Made by a program: the position numbers and the translations under genes
Source of the DNA: Streptosporangium sandarakinum
GTDB lineage: Bacteria; Actinomycetota; Actinomycetes; Streptosporangiales; Streptosporangiaceae
NCBI RefSeq assembly: GCF_013409935.1
Contig: NZ_JACCCO010000001.1
Coordinates: 2,294,001-2,358,000, forward strand
Direction: 5' to 3'
Length of the DNA stretch: 64,000 bases
Notes under the pieces: generated by a model
Told to the model about the DNA's origin: nothing
Seen by the model: only the letters and a program-made list of their open reading frames with translations
Databases searched by the model: none
In this document: piece by piece, positions 57,135 to 64,000 of the stretch
Layout of the letters: each line of letters starts with the position of its first letter
How positions within the stretch are numbered: position 1 is the first letter of the stretch

Positions 57135-58064
57135 TCAGTCGGTCCCGGTGACGGTGCTCTGCACCTCGCCCACCTCGACGTCGCGGGTCGCGCCGACCTG
57201 GATGGGGTCGTAGGCGAAGGGCACGACGCCGCCCTGCCCCTGGGCCGTCACCTCCCACACCGAGGTCACCGTCAGCTCGTAGACGCGACGCGGCTGGTCG
57301 ACCGAGGCGTGGAGGTACTGGACGCCGCAGGTGAACTCCCCGCCCTTGGCGTACGGCTTGCCGGTCGGCCCGCAGTCCGTCATGACCTTGGCCCGGTCGT
57401 CGGTCGTCCCGGACTTGATCGTCATGTCGTTCAGGTTCGCGGTCACCGTGGCGCTCATGTAGCCCGGGATCGTGGCCGTCACCGACCTGGTGGTCTGGCC
57501 GGCGTCGTCGAGCCAGACCCAGGTCGGCAGGTTGACGTAGCTCTTGACGTCGGGGTTCAGCTTGATCTTCGGCTCGGGCACGGTCAGCGCGGCGCGGGCG
57601 ATGTCGAGGAGCTCCTGCATGGTGATCCCGTTCGGCGGGGTCGTGTTCGGCGGCACCCAGATCTCGGGCTCCATGCCGCCGAAGCAGGCGACCCCGGCGT
57701 CGGTGCCGTCGTGCGCGACGTGCCACCAGCGGCCCTCCTGGCCCACCTTGTCCTTGTACTTGTCCAGGTAGGCGTCGTCGGGGGTCTCGCCCCAGGTCTT
57801 CTCCGCGCGCTGCTGACGGCCGTTGCGGAAGTTCATCTCGTCCTCGGCGTTGTTGCCCGGCTCGTACCAGCAGTGGCGCTTGACCTGGTATCCGTCGCTC
57901 TTGGCGCCCAGACCGGACCCGGACAGGCGGATCTGGGAGTTGTACAGCTCGATCCTGCTCGTGTTGCCGCTCTGGCTGGTCCGGACCCCGCCGCCACCGC
58001 CGCCGTCCGGCTGCGGGCCGGGGGCGAGCAGGAGCAGGCCCGCGACGGCCACATTCACGATCAT
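57135..58064 (-). CDS. Secreted protein at the end of the Tad pilus operon
   Basis: 309 residues; ATG 58064 with GAAGGGGTG, ATGA-coupled to the lipoprotein. A short hydrophobic signal (IVNVAVAGLLLLAPG), a Gly tract, then a ~270-residue extracellular domain with four cysteines (HCWYEPG, ACFGG, DCGPTG, TCGVQY) and beta-rich repeats (TATIPGYMSATVTANLNDMTIKSG). Not a named family; homologues sit beside Tad genes in actinomycetes. Perhaps a pilus-associated surface protein. Confidence 0.75.
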   Translation of the reverse strand: MIVNVAVAGLLLLAPGPQPDGGGGGGVRTSQSGNTSRIELYNSQIRLSGSGLGAKSDGYQVKRHCWYEPGNNAEDEMNFRNGRQQRAEKTWGETPDDAYLDKYKDKVGQEGRWWHVAHDGTDAGVACFGGMEPEIWVPPNTTPPNGITMQELLDIARAALTVPEPKIKLNPDVKSYVNLPTWVWLDDAGQTTRSVTATIPGYMSATVTANLNDMTIKSGTTDDRAKVMTDCGPTGKPYAKGGEFTCGVQYLHASVDQPRRVYELTVTSVWEVTAQGQGGVVPFAYDPIQVGATRDVEVGEVQSTVTGTD

Positions 58065-58738
58065 CGAAGACACCCCTTCGCCGGTTCGCCGGGCAGTTCC
58101 TCGTACTGGAGCAGCACGATCCGCCAGACGCCGTCGTCGCCGCGGCGCATCCCGGCGGTCTGCAGGAACGGCCTCCTGGTCCAGGACGGCTGCCGGCGGA
58201 CCGCCTTCCCCGTGCCGGCGTCCAGGAGCCGCATGCCGGTCTCGTCGATGCACGCCTTGAAGGTCGCCCCGCGGCCGTCGGCCGCGGCGACGTTCATCGC
58301 GTAGATCCGGGAGACGCCCCGCAGCGACGTGTGGTGCTCCAGGAACCGTCCCACCCACTCGCGGCCCTGCCAGGCCCCTTCGTCCCGCATCGCGTTCAGG
58401 TAGGCGGTGTCGGCGCCCCGGGTGACTACCGCGCTGTACGACCCGGCGCGGTAGTCGCGGAGCGCTTTGACCATCCCCGCGGTGTCGGGGTCGGACACCG
58501 CGGGCCACTCGACCACCACCCGCACGTCGGGGGAGATCACGATGGTCTCCTCCTTCGGCCCGGAGACGGCGCCGTCCGTGCGCCGAGGACCGCCCGTGCC
58601 CTCCGGGGCGGGGCTCCCCGCCGCGTCCCGCGACGCGCCCGGCGGGTCGGCCGGGAGGTCGACGGGGGTGAACGGCCGGGCGGGCGGCGAGGAGCAGCCC
58701 ACCGGCGCGGCCAGGGCCAGCGCGGCCAACGCTCGCAT
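58061..58738 (-). CDS. Lipoprotein
   Basis: 225 residues from ATG 58738. Signal MRALAALALAAPVGCSS with a lipobox ending at Cys17 (APVGC is non-ideal but usable). A Pro-rich linker and a ~140-residue domain (VKALRDYRAGSYSAVVTRGADTAYLNAM, WRIVLLQYEELPG) resembling small NTF2-like folds. Function unknown; coupled to the following secreted protein gene. Confidence 0.75.
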   Translation of the reverse strand: MRALAALALAAPVGCSSPPARPFTPVDLPADPPGASRDAAGSPAPEGTGGPRRTDGAVSGPKEETIVISPDVRVVVEWPAVSDPDTAGMVKALRDYRAGSYSAVVTRGADTAYLNAMRDEGAWQGREWVGRFLEHHTSLRGVSRIYAMNVAAADGRGATFKACIDETGMRLLDAGTGKAVRRQPSWTRRPFLQTAGMRRGDDGVWRIVLLQYEELPGEPAKGCLR

Positions 58739-58911
58739 GACGGTCACGTTAGGAGCGCCCGCCGCACGGAACCACCGGTATGCACGAATCAGCATGGTTC
58801 CGCTCCTCCCTCCGTCCCCGGTCATCCCTGTCCCTCGTCCTTCCACGTCTCCGGCTCTTCCCGGCCGCCACCGCGCTCCCCGCCCGGCGGCGCCGTACCG
58901 CTTCCGACCGG

Positions 58912-61900
58912 TCATGCCGACGGCGCCGAACGCACCCGCCACGAGGGCAGCAGTTCGTCGATGAGCGCCTCGGTCTCCGGCGCCATCCCGCCCCCGCCGG
59001 GCCGGTCGGAGCGCCGGTGCAGGCCGTCCGCCACGGCCCGCAGCCTGGCGGCGTCGCCGGTGAGGTGGGTGGCCCTCAGCAGGTCCCGCCAGAGCCCCTC
59101 GTCGTCGGGGGCGAGCAGCAGCCCGGCCCGCGCCGCGCCGACGGCCCGGTCGGCCTCGCCGCGGGCCAGCCGTACCTCGCAGAGCCGGTGGGCGGCGTCG
59201 GCGACGGCGGCGGTCACGTCGTACTCCAGGTCGTCGGCGGCCAGCCAGGCGTACCGGCCGCGCGGGCGGTCGGCGAGCAACGGGCCGCGCACCAGGCCCA
59301 GGGCCTTCTCCAGCAGTACGGCGCGCATGGTCGGGTCGGCCTGCGCCCGGCGCGCGAACGCGCGGAACAGCGACCAATCGGTCCGCACCTCCGGGCCCAG
59401 CCGGAGCCGGCCCGCGTCGTCGGTGTGGAGGTTGGGCCGGCCGGAACGGTCGGTGCCCAGCCAGTCCACGACCCGGGCGATGGTGGCGTCCCGGACCGCG
59501 GACTGCACGCCGCGCGGCCACAGGATGCCGCCCAGCACGACCGGGTGGACGCCGCCCGGGTGGGTCGCGAGGTAGACGACGAGCTCCACGGCCAGGGCGG
59601 CGCGGCCCTCCTCCATCGGCGGCGGGCCGAGCACCTCGGCCGGGCCGAGGATCCGCACCTCGACCGAGGGCGCCCCCGCGGCCGGCTGCTGCTCCGGCTC
59701 GTCGGGCAGCGGCTCGCCGTCGAGCCGTTCGGCCGTGCGGAACAGCTCCACCAGGGAGCGGTAGTGGCGGCGGGGCAGGAGCTGGGCGGTGACGTCGAAG
59801 CCGAGCGCGTCGACGAGCGCCCGGCCGTCCTCGGTGATCTCCCAGTTCCAGGTGGCGTGCGGCGCCTCGCCCGCCACGACATACCCGGCGGCCGTCCGGA
59901 CGCCCTTCCTGGCCAGCAGCGCCAGGCGGCGGCCCTCCTCGGCGGTGGGGGCGACCGCGGACAGCACGTAGTGCGGCGGCCAGATCGGGTCGGCGGCGCG
60001 GCCGTGGATCCGGCCGGTGAGCACGTCGTCGCCGTGGCCGCGCTCGTTCGCGGTGGCCTCCAGCTCGGGCAGGACGTCCGCGAGAGTGCCCGCGCACCGG
60101 ATCCGGTCGGGGGCGATCACGGCCAGTTCCTCCCCGAAGCCGACCAGCGTGACGCGCATCCGGTCGGACCAGCGGTTGGTGGCCAGCTCCACGGCGAGCG
60201 CGGCGAGCGCCGAAGTGGTCCGTTCCCCCTTCAGGCTGATCAGGCCGTGGGCCGCCTCCAGGTCCACGAGCACCCGGCCCTCGCCGTTGGAGCCGAGCGA
60301 GACCAGCCCCGGGTACGGCGCGGGCGCGTCGGCGAGGGACCGTTCGTCGATCATCCGGCCCTCCTGGGCGGGCAGCCGCCAGACCTGGCCCCCGTCGCAG
60401 GAGACCCAGGGGGCGGGGGCGTCCTCCTGCGGCGGGTGGATCCACAGGTCGAGGGTCTGCGCGGACAGGTACGCGGCGTAGACGGTCGGCGGGACGCGCC
60501 GCTGCTCGGCGAGCGACCTGCCGAGGAGCCGCAGCCCGAGGTCGAGCATCCGGCTGCCCGGCGCGTCGGCCCCGATCCGGAGCGCGACCTCGGCCTCGGC
60601 GGCGTCGTCGCGCGGCCGGACGACCCGGCGGCCGAGCGCCCGCTCCCAGAGCTGCCGCCTGCGCCTGCCGCCGAGTGCGGCCAGCACCCCGGCCGCCAGC
60701 AGGGAGGCCCCGGCGAGGTAGTCGAGCAGCGGCGCCCCGGTCTCGGGCTCGGCGGCCCAGTCAGGGGGGACCGGCCGCTCCGTGGCGCTCCCGCGGCCGG
60801 GGTCGCCCGGCGCGTGCTCCCGCCCGGTGGCGTGCTCACCGGTCCGAGCGGGGTCGGTGCGCTCGCCGGTCCGGGACGGCTCCGCGGTGCCGCGTTCACC
60901 GGTCCGGGACGGCTCCGCGGTGCCGCGGCCGGTCTCGGCGGGGGCGGGCCGTTCCGCACGGCCGGAGTCGCCGGGCCGCGTGGTGACGGTCCCCTCGCCG
61001 GTCCGGCGGTCGCCGGAGCCGTCGCCGGGCAGGACCGAGGTGTCCTGGGGAGGGGAGACCTCCGCGTGCCTCCCGGTCCGCGTCTCCTCCCCCGCCGGGA
61101 GGTCCCGGGTGCCGGGCGTGACGTGCTGGGTGCGCCCGTCGAGCTCGGCGGGCTTGTACGGATGATCCTTGAGGGTCTCGTCGCGCGGCTGGTCCACCGG
61201 GACGACGTGCACGTTCCTGGCGTCGTCCGGCATGTCGAGCACCCAGCCGGGCCTGATCAGGTCGGCCATGTGCAGGCGGCTGCCGTCGGGCTGCTCCTTG
61301 TGCTGGTTGAGCCGGTAGACCTCCGGGTAACGGCGGCCGTCGCCCAGGCACTTCTCCGCGATCTCCCACAGGCTCTCGTGGTGGCGGCCGTGCGGCGGCT
61401 GCACCACGTACACCTTCTTGACCTTCGCGACCGGCGCCAGCGGCGCCCGCTGCTCCCCGGAGACCGGGGCCGGCAGGGCCGACAGCGCGTCCGCGGCGGC
61501 CGCGGCGACCGGGGGACGGGGCGGCGGGCCGCTGGGCCGGGCGATCGGCACCACCACCGCCGACACGGTGAACAGCAGCAGCGCCGCCGAGACCAGCCGG
61601 TTGGCCAGCGCCTGGGTGCCGCCGGAGAACGGGACCTGGGCCGGCATGCCGACCCGGCGTATCCCGGCGTAGACCTCGACGATCACGCAGGCGGTCAGCT
61701 GCAGCCAGGCGAGCCAGACCAGCAGCACCAGGATCGCGATGATCGTGCTGGTGCCGACCTGGCTGGTCAGCACGTCCAGGTCGAGCAGTTCGGGAGGGAC
61801 GGGCGGCCCGGCCAGCCGCAGCAGGGCGTAGGGGACCCCGCCGACGAGCGCGACCAGCAGGACCAGCGCGCCGAGTCCGGCGAGCACGTCGCCCGGCGTG

Positions 61901-61938
61901 CGTCTGGGCCTGATGCGCACGGGCTGTCGCGGTGGCAT
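58912..61938 (-). CDS. Membrane LysM-BTAD regulator-like protein of the pilus locus
   Basis: 1008 residues; GGGAGAGGC before ATG 61938. Three helices (~16-38, 64-85, 110-134), a LysM domain (~172-238: SLWEIAEKCLGDGRRYPEVYRLN), a Thr/Gly/Arg-rich linker with repeated GTAEPSRTGER, another helix (~378-400), a large middle region, then an OmpR-like winged domain and a C-terminal BTAD domain (ARGEADRAVGAARAGLLLAPDDEGLWRDL). Such proteins accompany Tad genes in streptomycetes. It might couple wall sensing to a BTAD output; this is inference. Confidence 0.85.
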   Translation of the reverse strand: MPPRQPVRIRPRRTPGDVLAGLGALVLLVALVGGVPYALLRLAGPPVPPELLDLDVLTSQVGTSTIIAILVLLVWLAWLQLTACVIVEVYAGIRRVGMPAQVPFSGGTQALANRLVSAALLLFTVSAVVVPIARPSGPPPRPPVAAAAADALSALPAPVSGEQRAPLAPVAKVKKVYVVQPPHGRHHESLWEIAEKCLGDGRRYPEVYRLNQHKEQPDGSRLHMADLIRPGWVLDMPDDARNVHVVPVDQPRDETLKDHPYKPAELDGRTQHVTPGTRDLPAGEETRTGRHAEVSPPQDTSVLPGDGSGDRRTGEGTVTTRPGDSGRAERPAPAETGRGTAEPSRTGERGTAEPSRTGERTDPARTGEHATGREHAPGDPGRGSATERPVPPDWAAEPETGAPLLDYLAGASLLAAGVLAALGGRRRRQLWERALGRRVVRPRDDAAEAEVALRIGADAPGSRMLDLGLRLLGRSLAEQRRVPPTVYAAYLSAQTLDLWIHPPQEDAPAPWVSCDGGQVWRLPAQEGRMIDERSLADAPAPYPGLVSLGSNGEGRVLVDLEAAHGLISLKGERTTSALAALAVELATNRWSDRMRVTLVGFGEELAVIAPDRIRCAGTLADVLPELEATANERGHGDDVLTGRIHGRAADPIWPPHYVLSAVAPTAEEGRRLALLARKGVRTAAGYVVAGEAPHATWNWEITEDGRALVDALGFDVTAQLLPRRHYRSLVELFRTAERLDGEPLPDEPEQQPAAGAPSVEVRILGPAEVLGPPPMEEGRAALAVELVVYLATHPGGVHPVVLGGILWPRGVQSAVRDATIARVVDWLGTDRSGRPNLHTDDAGRLRLGPEVRTDWSLFRAFARRAQADPTMRAVLLEKALGLVRGPLLADRPRGRYAWLAADDLEYDVTAAVADAAHRLCEVRLARGEADRAVGAARAGLLLAPDDEGLWRDLLRATHLTGDAARLRAVADGLHRRSDRPGGGGMAPETEALIDELLPSWRVRSAPSA

Positions 61939-62072
61939 GCCTCTCCCTCTCAGTTCCCCTCCTCGTCCAGGTTCGCCCCGTCCAGGGGGCCGGGCGGGCG
62001 GTACGCCCCGATCGGTATGGCTCGCCGGTCGCGGCGGGCCGGGGCGGTGCCCGGGTGGGGCGGGGCGGGCCA

Positions 62073-62594
62073 TCAGGCGTCGTCCCCGGTGTCCGGGCCC
62101 GCGGTGGCCTCTGCCTTCATGTCGGAGCCCGGAAAACCGAGCGCGGCGAGGAAGACCGCCTTCCAGGCGACGGTGACCCCCACGGTGACCTCCGCCTGCC
62201 CGGCGCCGACGGAGCACCCGGCGATCCGGACGTCGCCGGTGGCGTGGGCGGAGACGATCTCCTCGGCCTCGGCGCAGACCTCGCCCTCGTCCATGAGCCG
62301 GACCTGGCCGGTGGCGCGCAGCGTCTCCTCGTCGATCCGGTCGGCCGCGGCCCGGGCCGCCTGCTCGGCGATGTCGGCGGCCCGCAGCCGGGCGTTGATG
62401 GCGGCCCCGCCGTCCACCAGGAGTCCGGCGAGCAGGAAGACCGCCACGGAGAAGACCACCGTGAAGACCGACATCGACCCCCGCTCGCCCGCCCGCCGGA
62501 CCGGTCCGGGACGCGCTGGACGCCCGGGAGACCACGGATGACCGGGAGGCTCGGCGTGCCCGGGGCACGGCGCCCGCCACCGCATGGCGTTCAC
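62073..62594 (-). CDS. TadG-like pseudopilin
   Basis: 173 residues from GTG 62594 (GTGA overlap) or ATG 62585. The N-terminal GERGSMSVFTVVFSVAVFLLAGLLVDGG helix follows the pattern of TadE/TadG but lacks the +5 Glu. Then ADIAEQAARAAADRID, as in the family, and a ~80-residue domain with two cysteines. Third pseudopilin in the operon. Confidence 0.8.
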   Translation of the reverse strand: MNAMRWRAPCPGHAEPPGHPWSPGRPARPGPVRRAGERGSMSVFTVVFSVAVFLLAGLLVDGGAAINARLRAADIAEQAARAAADRIDEETLRATGQVRLMDEGEVCAEAEEIVSAHATGDVRIAGCSVGAGQAEVTVGVTVAWKAVFLAALGFPGSDMKAEATAGPDTGDDA

Positions 62595-63100
62595 CCGCCG
62601 TCCTCCTCCACCCTCCGGAACTCCTCCAGCGGGACCACCGAGTCGCCCTTGATCTCCTTGGCCGCGCCGAAGCCGAGGAAGCTCAGGTCGAGGGAGCAGG
62701 TGACCGCGGCCCGGACCCGGCCGCCCATCTCCCATCGGCTGCCCTCCAGGCTGACCTGCGGCTCGCACTGCCCCGACAGGGAGTCCTGCGCCGCCTGTTC
62801 CGCGGCGGACTCGGCGTCGGCGAACGAGCGCTCGACCGAGGCGGCCCTCGCCGCGTCCCTGGCCGCCCCGTTGACCTCACCCTGGGCCTCGACCAGCCGT
62901 CCGGCGCCGACGAGCAGCAGCAGGAACAGCAGGAAGACCGGGGCCAGCAGGACCGTCTCGGCGGTCAGCGAGCCGCGCTCGCCGCACCGGCCGCATCGGC
63001 CGTACCGGGCTACGGGTGTCCTGCCGCGCCGGCCGTGACGCGGGCCGCCGGCCCGGGGCGGCGGCCGTCCGCCGAGACTCGCGAAGGCGCTCACGGGCAT
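62591..63100 (-). CDS. TadE-like pseudopilin
   Basis: 169 residues; ATG 63100 with GAGCGAGGG, overlapping the previous gene by 10 bp. Basic N-terminus, prepilin-type ERGSLTAETVLLAPVFLLFLLLLVGAGR with Glu in the expected place, then GAARDAARAASVERS. A minor pilin of the Flp assembly machine. Confidence 0.85.
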   Translation of the reverse strand: MPVSAFASLGGRPPPRAGGPRHGRRGRTPVARYGRCGRCGERGSLTAETVLLAPVFLLFLLLLVGAGRLVEAQGEVNGAARDAARAASVERSFADAESAAEQAAQDSLSGQCEPQVSLEGSRWEMGGRVRAAVTCSLDLSFLGFGAAKEIKGDSVVPLEEFRRVEEDGG

Positions 63101-63507
63101 CCCTCGCTCCCGTCGTCGGGCCGGAAGCACTCGACGGGGCCTCCGAACCGCGCGGTGATGGTGAGCGTCCTTTCCGGAAGCAGCGGGACCACCTGGACCG
63201 CGGTGGCGGTGATCTCGACGCCGCGCCGGCCGTTCTCGTCCCACGCCGTCACGGCGGCGCCCTCCAGGAGTTTCGGGCCGACCGCCCGGAGCACCTGTTC
63301 GGCCCGGGAGGTGGCGTCCGACTCCCAGGAGTCGGTGTCGATCCGGGCGAGGCGGGCCCCCTCCCTGGCGGCGGCGTCGGCGACCTGCCGCCCGTGGAAC
63401 CACAGGGCGAACTGCACGACGAGCAGGATGATCGCCAGCACCACCGGCATGATCATCGCCAGCTCGACGGCGGCGGCCCCTCGCTCTCGGCGACGCTCAG
63501 CCGTCAC
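63091..63507 (-). CDS. TadE family protein
   Basis: 138 residues from GTG 63507, overlapping the flp stop by 11 bp; the ORF continues upstream but would lie in the flp gene. ERGAAAVELAMIMPVVLAIILLVVQFALWFHGRQVADAAAREGARLAR is the classic TadE signature. Processed by prepilin peptidase and used in Flp pilus assembly. Confidence 0.9.
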   Translation of the reverse strand: MTAERRRERGAAAVELAMIMPVVLAIILLVVQFALWFHGRQVADAAAREGARLARIDTDSWESDATSRAEQVLRAVGPKLLEGAAVTAWDENGRRGVEITATAVQVVPLLPERTLTITARFGGPVECFRPDDGSEGCP

Positions 63508-63769
63508 CGAAGCCACCGCCGGCCCCTTCCCCGCCGCCCCCACCGCCGCCGCCTCCACCCCCGCCGAACTGGTTGGAGATCTCGGCCTGCTTGCCCTCGA
63601 CGAGGGTCTTGATGAGGGTGGCCAGGCCGAGCGCGACCCCGGCGATGATCGCCGTGATGATGACCCACTCGACGGCCGAGGCGCCCCGGGTGGGGGCGTT
63701 GCGGGCCCGCTCGATCCTCGTGCTCAGGAACGCGGCCGTATAGACGATCCACGGATGGTTGCTCAGCAT
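63497..63769 (-). CDS. Flp-type prepilin-like protein
   Basis: 90 residues. A 29-residue leader ending TRG, then ASAVEWVIITAIIAGVALGLATLIKTLVEG: class III signal with Gly at -1 and Glu at +5. The C-terminus is Gly-rich (12 consecutive Gly), unusual for Flp pilins and perhaps surface-exposed. Major pilin candidate of the operon. Confidence 0.82.
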   Translation of the reverse strand: MLSNHPWIVYTAAFLSTRIERARNAPTRGASAVEWVIITAIIAGVALGLATLIKTLVEGKQAEISNQFGGGGGGGGGGGGEGAGGGFGDG

Positions 63770-63771
63770 GG

Positions 63772-64000
63772 TCAGGACCCCAACATCTTCATAGCGGCCG
63801 GGTAACTCAGGAAGATCACGAAGCCCGCGCAGAGCAGGAGCTGGGCGACGAGCATCGACTGCGAGCGCTCGCCGGCCTGCCCCTCCACCTCGGCGAGCTC
63901 GCGGCGCCGCAGGGTCGCGGCGCGGGCGGTCAGGGACGTGCGGACCTTGGCGCCGTCGTCGGCGACCAGCCCGAGCGCGGCGGACAGGTCGCGCAGCTCG
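63772..64000 (-). CDS. tadC: Type II secretion F-domain protein TadC (C-terminal part)
   Basis: The last 75 codons lie in the window; the start is beyond base 64000. LRDLSAALGLVADDGAKVRTSLTARAATLRRRELAEVEGQAGERSQSMLVAQLLLCAGFVIFL is the T2SSF ending with its final helix. TadC is an inner-membrane platform protein of the Flp pilus. Ends 2 bp before flp starts. Confidence 0.85.
   Translation of the reverse strand, partial: ELRDLSAALGLVADDGAKVRTSLTARAATLRRRELAEVEGQAGERSQSMLVAQLLLCAGFVIFLSYPAAMKMLGS

Noticed and set aside
58780-62541. Long plus-strand open frame opposite the LysM-BTAD gene
   Set aside because: It is the GC-bias shadow of the minus-strand gene: Arg/Gly/Val-rich, no domain, no ribosome-binding site.

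Overview
The window is 64 kb of very GC-rich DNA with GTG and TTG starts and many GTGA/ATGA gene overlaps. It encodes a mycothiol-dependent formaldehyde dehydrogenase, a three-part acyl-CoA carboxylase and an Ada-AlkA fusion. This marks it as an actinomycete chromosome, most likely Streptosporangiales (Streptosporangium/Nonomuraea-like); the family assignment is an inference from gene content. No rRNA, tRNA or CRISPR was found.

Layout. 1-3695: the 3' part of a membrane acyltransferase, a GT4-type glycosyltransferase and an acetoacetate decarboxylase-like protein. 3725-5889: an IS200/IS605 element with intact divergent tnpA and tnpB and a probable omega RNA, flanked by broken genes including a two-component remnant. 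5909-7655: divergent VOC/SDR genes and a small Cys/Tyr-rich secreted protein. 7747-20324: a surface-polymer locus containing CDP-alcohol phosphotransferases, a glycerol-1-phosphate dehydrogenase homologue, a cytidylyltransferase, DUF5941, a CDP-ribitol synthase fusion, a TagB/TagF-like polymerase, GT2 enzymes and an LCP ligase. It looks able to make polyol-phosphate precursors, polymerise them and attach the product to peptidoglycan. 20381-28557: accessory regulators, a GH71 alpha-glucanase, and a TetR / winged-helix / short PPDK-like operon with a clear operator.

28700-31330: acyl-CoA dehydrogenase and UDP-glucose dehydrogenase. 31472-35833: a patch of small accessory genes (MT0933-like antitoxin, membrane protein, hydrolase, orphan DUF397, hypotheticals, a 41-codon secreted peptide gene). 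36128-57024: mostly conserved core genes: purE/purK, gtrA, a two-component system, mscR with an MBL partner, an Rv1264-like adenylate cyclase, a PH-domain protein, birA, fdhD, ppc, an ABC exporter, acyl-CoA carboxylase beta/epsilon, an NYN RNase, and alkylation repair (Ada-AlkA, Ogt). 57135-64000: the downstream half of a Tad/Flp pilus locus read leftwards (tadC fragment, flp, three TadE/G pseudopilins, a LysM-BTAD membrane protein, a lipoprotein and a secreted protein).

The best candidates for undescribed biology are the polyol-phosphate/G1P locus, the short PPDK operon whose TetR has an extra C-terminal domain, the Cys/Tyr-rich peptide, and the 41-aa peptide whose ribosome-binding site lies in a perfect hairpin.
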